Assembly: GCA_036375715.1 (NCBI GenBank)
Contig: DASVBS010000031.1
Span: 229,871 to 293,870, forward strand
Direction: 5' to 3'
From: Longimicrobiaceae bacterium
Lineage (GTDB): Bacteria > Gemmatimonadota > Gemmatimonadetes > Longimicrobiales > Longimicrobiaceae
DNA length: 64,000 nucleotides
Shown: in pieces, positions 61,708 through 64,000 of the stretch
Position numbering within the stretch: the first letter of the stretch is position 1
How the letters are laid out: each line of letters starts with the position of its first letter
The notes under the pieces: model-generated
Databases searched by the model: none
What the model saw: only the letters and a program-made list of their open reading frames with translations
Told to the model about the DNA's origin: nothing
Position numbers and translations under genes: made by a program

Positions 61708-63999
61708 ATGCCGAGCACCAACGCCCTCCACGAGGTTCTACACCGTTCCGCAGCCTTCCGCTGCTGCGGCACCGTCCTGCGCGCTGTTCTGCTCTCCACC
61801 GCCGTCTGTGCGTCGCCGGCCAGCGCGGCGGCCGCCCAGACCCGGCCCCCTGAGGAGGAGCTCCGCGCCTTCTATCGCTCGCCGAGCGAGCCCTACATGG
61901 CGTACACTGACGCCTCCAATGCCCTCTACCGCTACCTGGCGGCGAAAGCCTCCGCCTATCTTGACCAGCGGGAGCGAGACGTCCGGGCGCTGAGCACCCG
62001 TGAGGACTGGCTGGAGCGGCAGCGGCGCGTGCGCGAGACGCTGCTTCGGGTAGTGGGGCCATTTCCGGAGCGAACCCCGCTGCGGCCGCGCGTCACCGGC
62101 GCGTTTGAGCGGGAGGGGATCCGGGTCGAGAAGGTCGTCTACGAGTCCGTGCCCGGATACCACGTGACCGCGGCGCTCTTCCTCCCGGCGGACGCCCGCG
62201 AGCCCCGCCCCGGCATCGTCTACTTCAGCGGCCACTCGGAGCTCGCCTTCCGCTCGAGCGCCTACCAGCACGTCATCCTGAACCTCGTGCGGAAGGGATT
62301 CGTCGTGCTGGCGATCGACCCGGTGGGACAGGGAGAGCGGCTGGAGTACATCGACGCGGCCACCGGCGACACGCTGGTGAGGCCGAACACCGCGCATCAC
62401 TCCTACAGCGGCGCCCAGCTCTTCCTCACGGGGAGCTCCCAGGCCTCGCTGATGATCTGGGACGGCATCCGCGCCATCGACTACCTCGTCTCGCGGCCCG
62501 AGGTGGACCCAGCGCGGATCGGCGTCACCGGTCGATCGGGAGGCGGAACGCAGGCGGCCTACGTCGCCGCGTTCGACGACCGAGTCGTCGCGGCGGCTCC
62601 GGAGAACTACATCACCAGCCTCCGCCGCCTCTGGGAGACGCGGGGGCCCCAGGACGCGGAACAGAACTTCTATCACGGCATCGCCAGCGGGCTGGACCAC
62701 GCCGACTTGCTCCTGGCGCGCGCGCCGCGGCCGACGCTGCTCATCACCACCACCCGCGACATCTTCAGCATCCAGGGCAGCCGCGAGACCTACGAAGAGG
62801 CAATGCGCGCCTACGCCGCGCTCGGTGCACCCGACGCCCTGCAGAGGGTGGAGGACGACGCCGGGCACGAGTCGACCCTCCGCAATCGCGAAGCGCTCTA
62901 CGCCTTCTTCCAGGACGCGCTTCGCCTGCCCGGAAATCCTCACGACGAGGTGATCACGCCGATCCCCGCCGACTCGCTGCGGGTGAGCCGGACCGGTCTG
63001 GTGCTGACCTCCTACCAGGGAGAAACCACCTTCACCCTGTCGCGCGCCGCCGCCCTCGCCCGCATCGAGGCGCTGCGGCGAGCGCGACAAGAAGGGGACA
63101 GTCACCCACAAACCGCACTGCTTCGGGCGCGCGAGCTATCGGGGTACGTCGACCCCGGAGAGGTATCGGAGCCGATCTTCGCGGGCCGGTACCAGCGGGA
63201 CGGGTACGCGGTCGAGAAGCACATCCTGCCCAGCCGCCTCGGATACCCGCTCCCCTTTCTGCTGATGGTGCCCGAGGGGAAGGGACCCCACCCCGCGCTC
63301 CTCTACCTGCACCCGGACGGGAAGCACGTCCATGCCGCTCCCGGCGGCCAGATGGAGCGGCTGGTCCGCCAGGGCTACATCGTGGCAGCTCCCGACCTGG
63401 TGAGCAGCGGTGAGCTGGGACCGGGGCTCTTTCGCGGCGATTCCTACGACGTGACGGTGGGAAGCGCGCCCTACGGCGCGTGGTTCGGGGCGGCGACGGT
63501 CGAAGAGTCCTTCGTCGGCCTGCAGGCGGCCGACATCGTGCGCGTCGTCCGTATGCTGCGGGGCAGGAGCGAGGTATCCGCCGAACCGATCCGCGCGGTG
63601 GCGATCGGTGCTGCGGGGTCGGCTCTGCAGCACGCGGCTGCGTTCACGCCGGAGATCGGGGGGATCGCCCTCGTCGGACCGCTGACCTCCTACGCCTCTC
63701 TGGCGACCACCCGGTACTATCGCCCCGAGTTCATCCCCGGAGCGGTCGCCGGCATGCTCACGGCCTACGATCTACCCGACCTCCTCGCGTCGCTCGCGCC
63801 CCGGCCGACGTTGATCCTGAATCCTGTCGGCGCCTCAGGCACGCCGCTGAGCCTCGAAGATGCACGCGCGGAGCTGGCGCCCGCGATTGACTGGTATGAG
63901 TCGCGGGGTGCGGAAGGCGCACTCCGTCTCCAGGTGGGGGTGGCAGCCACCGGTGACGAGGTCCTTCGCTGGCTCACCGCGGCGGAGGAGGGGACCTGA
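61708..63999 (+). CDS. secreted two-domain alpha/beta hydrolase (acetyl xylan esterase-like)
   Basis: The ATG at 61708 gives a signal peptide ending in SPASAAAAQ; the frame opens earlier (61525) but without protein character. Domain 1 (about 140-420) is an acetyl-xylan-esterase-like alpha/beta hydrolase: PGIVYFSGHSELAFRS, VLAIDPVGQGERLEY, nucleophile motif GVTGRSGGGTQ (Ser277) and acid/His region TTRDIFS...DDAGHES. Domain 2 (about 490-750) repeats the fold (PALLYLHPDGK, VAAPDLVSSGELG) but its elbow reads AIGAAGSA, with Ala636 where the nucleophile should be, so it is probably non-catalytic. The gene is complete: TGA at 63997-63999. Likely acts on polysaccharide esters outside the cell. Confidence 0.85.
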   Translation: MPSTNALHEVLHRSAAFRCCGTVLRAVLLSTAVCASPASAAAAQTRPPEEELRAFYRSPSEPYMAYTDASNALYRYLAAKASAYLDQRERDVRALSTREDWLERQRRVRETLLRVVGPFPERTPLRPRVTGAFEREGIRVEKVVYESVPGYHVTAALFLPADAREPRPGIVYFSGHSELAFRSSAYQHVILNLVRKGFVVLAIDPVGQGERLEYIDAATGDTLVRPNTAHHSYSGAQLFLTGSSQASLMIWDGIRAIDYLVSRPEVDPARIGVTGRSGGGTQAAYVAAFDDRVVAAAPENYITSLRRLWETRGPQDAEQNFYHGIASGLDHADLLLARAPRPTLLITTTRDIFSIQGSRETYEEAMRAYAALGAPDALQRVEDDAGHESTLRNREALYAFFQDALRLPGNPHDEVITPIPADSLRVSRTGLVLTSYQGETTFTLSRAAALARIEALRRARQEGDSHPQTALLRARELSGYVDPGEVSEPIFAGRYQRDGYAVEKHILPSRLGYPLPFLLMVPEGKGPHPALLYLHPDGKHVHAAPGGQMERLVRQGYIVAAPDLVSSGELGPGLFRGDSYDVTVGSAPYGAWFGAATVEESFVGLQAADIVRVVRMLRGRSEVSAEPIRAVAIGAAGSALQHAAAFTPEIGGIALVGPLTSYASLATTRYYRPEFIPGAVAGMLTAYDLPDLLASLAPRPTLILNPVGASGTPLSLEDARAELAPAIDWYESRGAEGALRLQVGVAATGDEVLRWLTAAEEGT

Positions 64000-64000
64000 G

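Overview
The window is a high-GC bacterial chromosome segment from a Gram-negative organism. It encodes LPS-export permeases (LptF/LptG type), an OmpA-type lipoprotein, an outer-membrane-like protein and a type IV pilus motor. The gas-vesicle cluster, DUF1080 proteins and overall gene style suggest Gemmatimonadota (Longimicrobium-like) or a related environmental lineage. That placement is inference; no rRNA or tRNA gene is visible.

Layout. 1-3661: secreted proteins, namely a GH43-like glycosidase cut by the window edge, two DUF1080 proteins and a SIMPL-like protein. 3708-9130 (minus): two tandem PAS/histidine-kinase/receiver hybrids, an EAL-HDOD protein, a YciI-like protein and a VOC protein. 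9508-15813: YfiT-like DinB protein, OmpA lipoprotein, trpS, zinc-ribbon protein, dapA-dapB, MgtC-like and DUF456 membrane proteins. 15868-24272: gas-vesicle cluster with three GvpF/L, GvpG, GvpK, three GvpA-fold proteins, a double-domain ArsA-family ATPase and a GAF-PAS-PAS kinase at its 3' end. 24517-30392: purA, then hisC-hisB-hisH-(dapF-like)-hisF. 30631-34368 (minus): lptG and two lptF paralogues. 34716-41378: M28 peptidase, HhH protein, pilB, a four-helix-bundle protein, pilT, pilC.

41385-57796 reads as one intact 16.4-kb Tn7/Tn5053-like transposon inserted 6 bp after the pilC stop. It has TGTCG...CGACA ends with about 22-34-bp spaced internal repeats at both ends, a DDE transposase, a TniB/TnsC-like ATPase and an unrecognised 636-aa protein where a target selector would be expected. 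Its cargo is a complete type I restriction-modification operon (hsdM-hsdS-hsdR) and a divergent 1143-aa protein of unknown function. A DUF262/HNH (GmrSD-like) type IV restriction protein lies just outside, followed by an outer-membrane protein and a two-domain alpha/beta hydrolase.

A second theme is a set of dispersed intergenic repeats (GAATTACG type, CCAGGAGCCAGAAGCC type, GTGACAAGG type, CGCAGAGG type) that recur as inverted pairs around short spacers. In places they supply the stop codon of, or seem to have displaced the start codon of, neighbouring genes. Other points of interest are a DapF homologue with serine at both catalytic cysteine positions, sitting in the usual hisA slot of the his operon, and a hybrid kinase that has lost its N-box asparagine.
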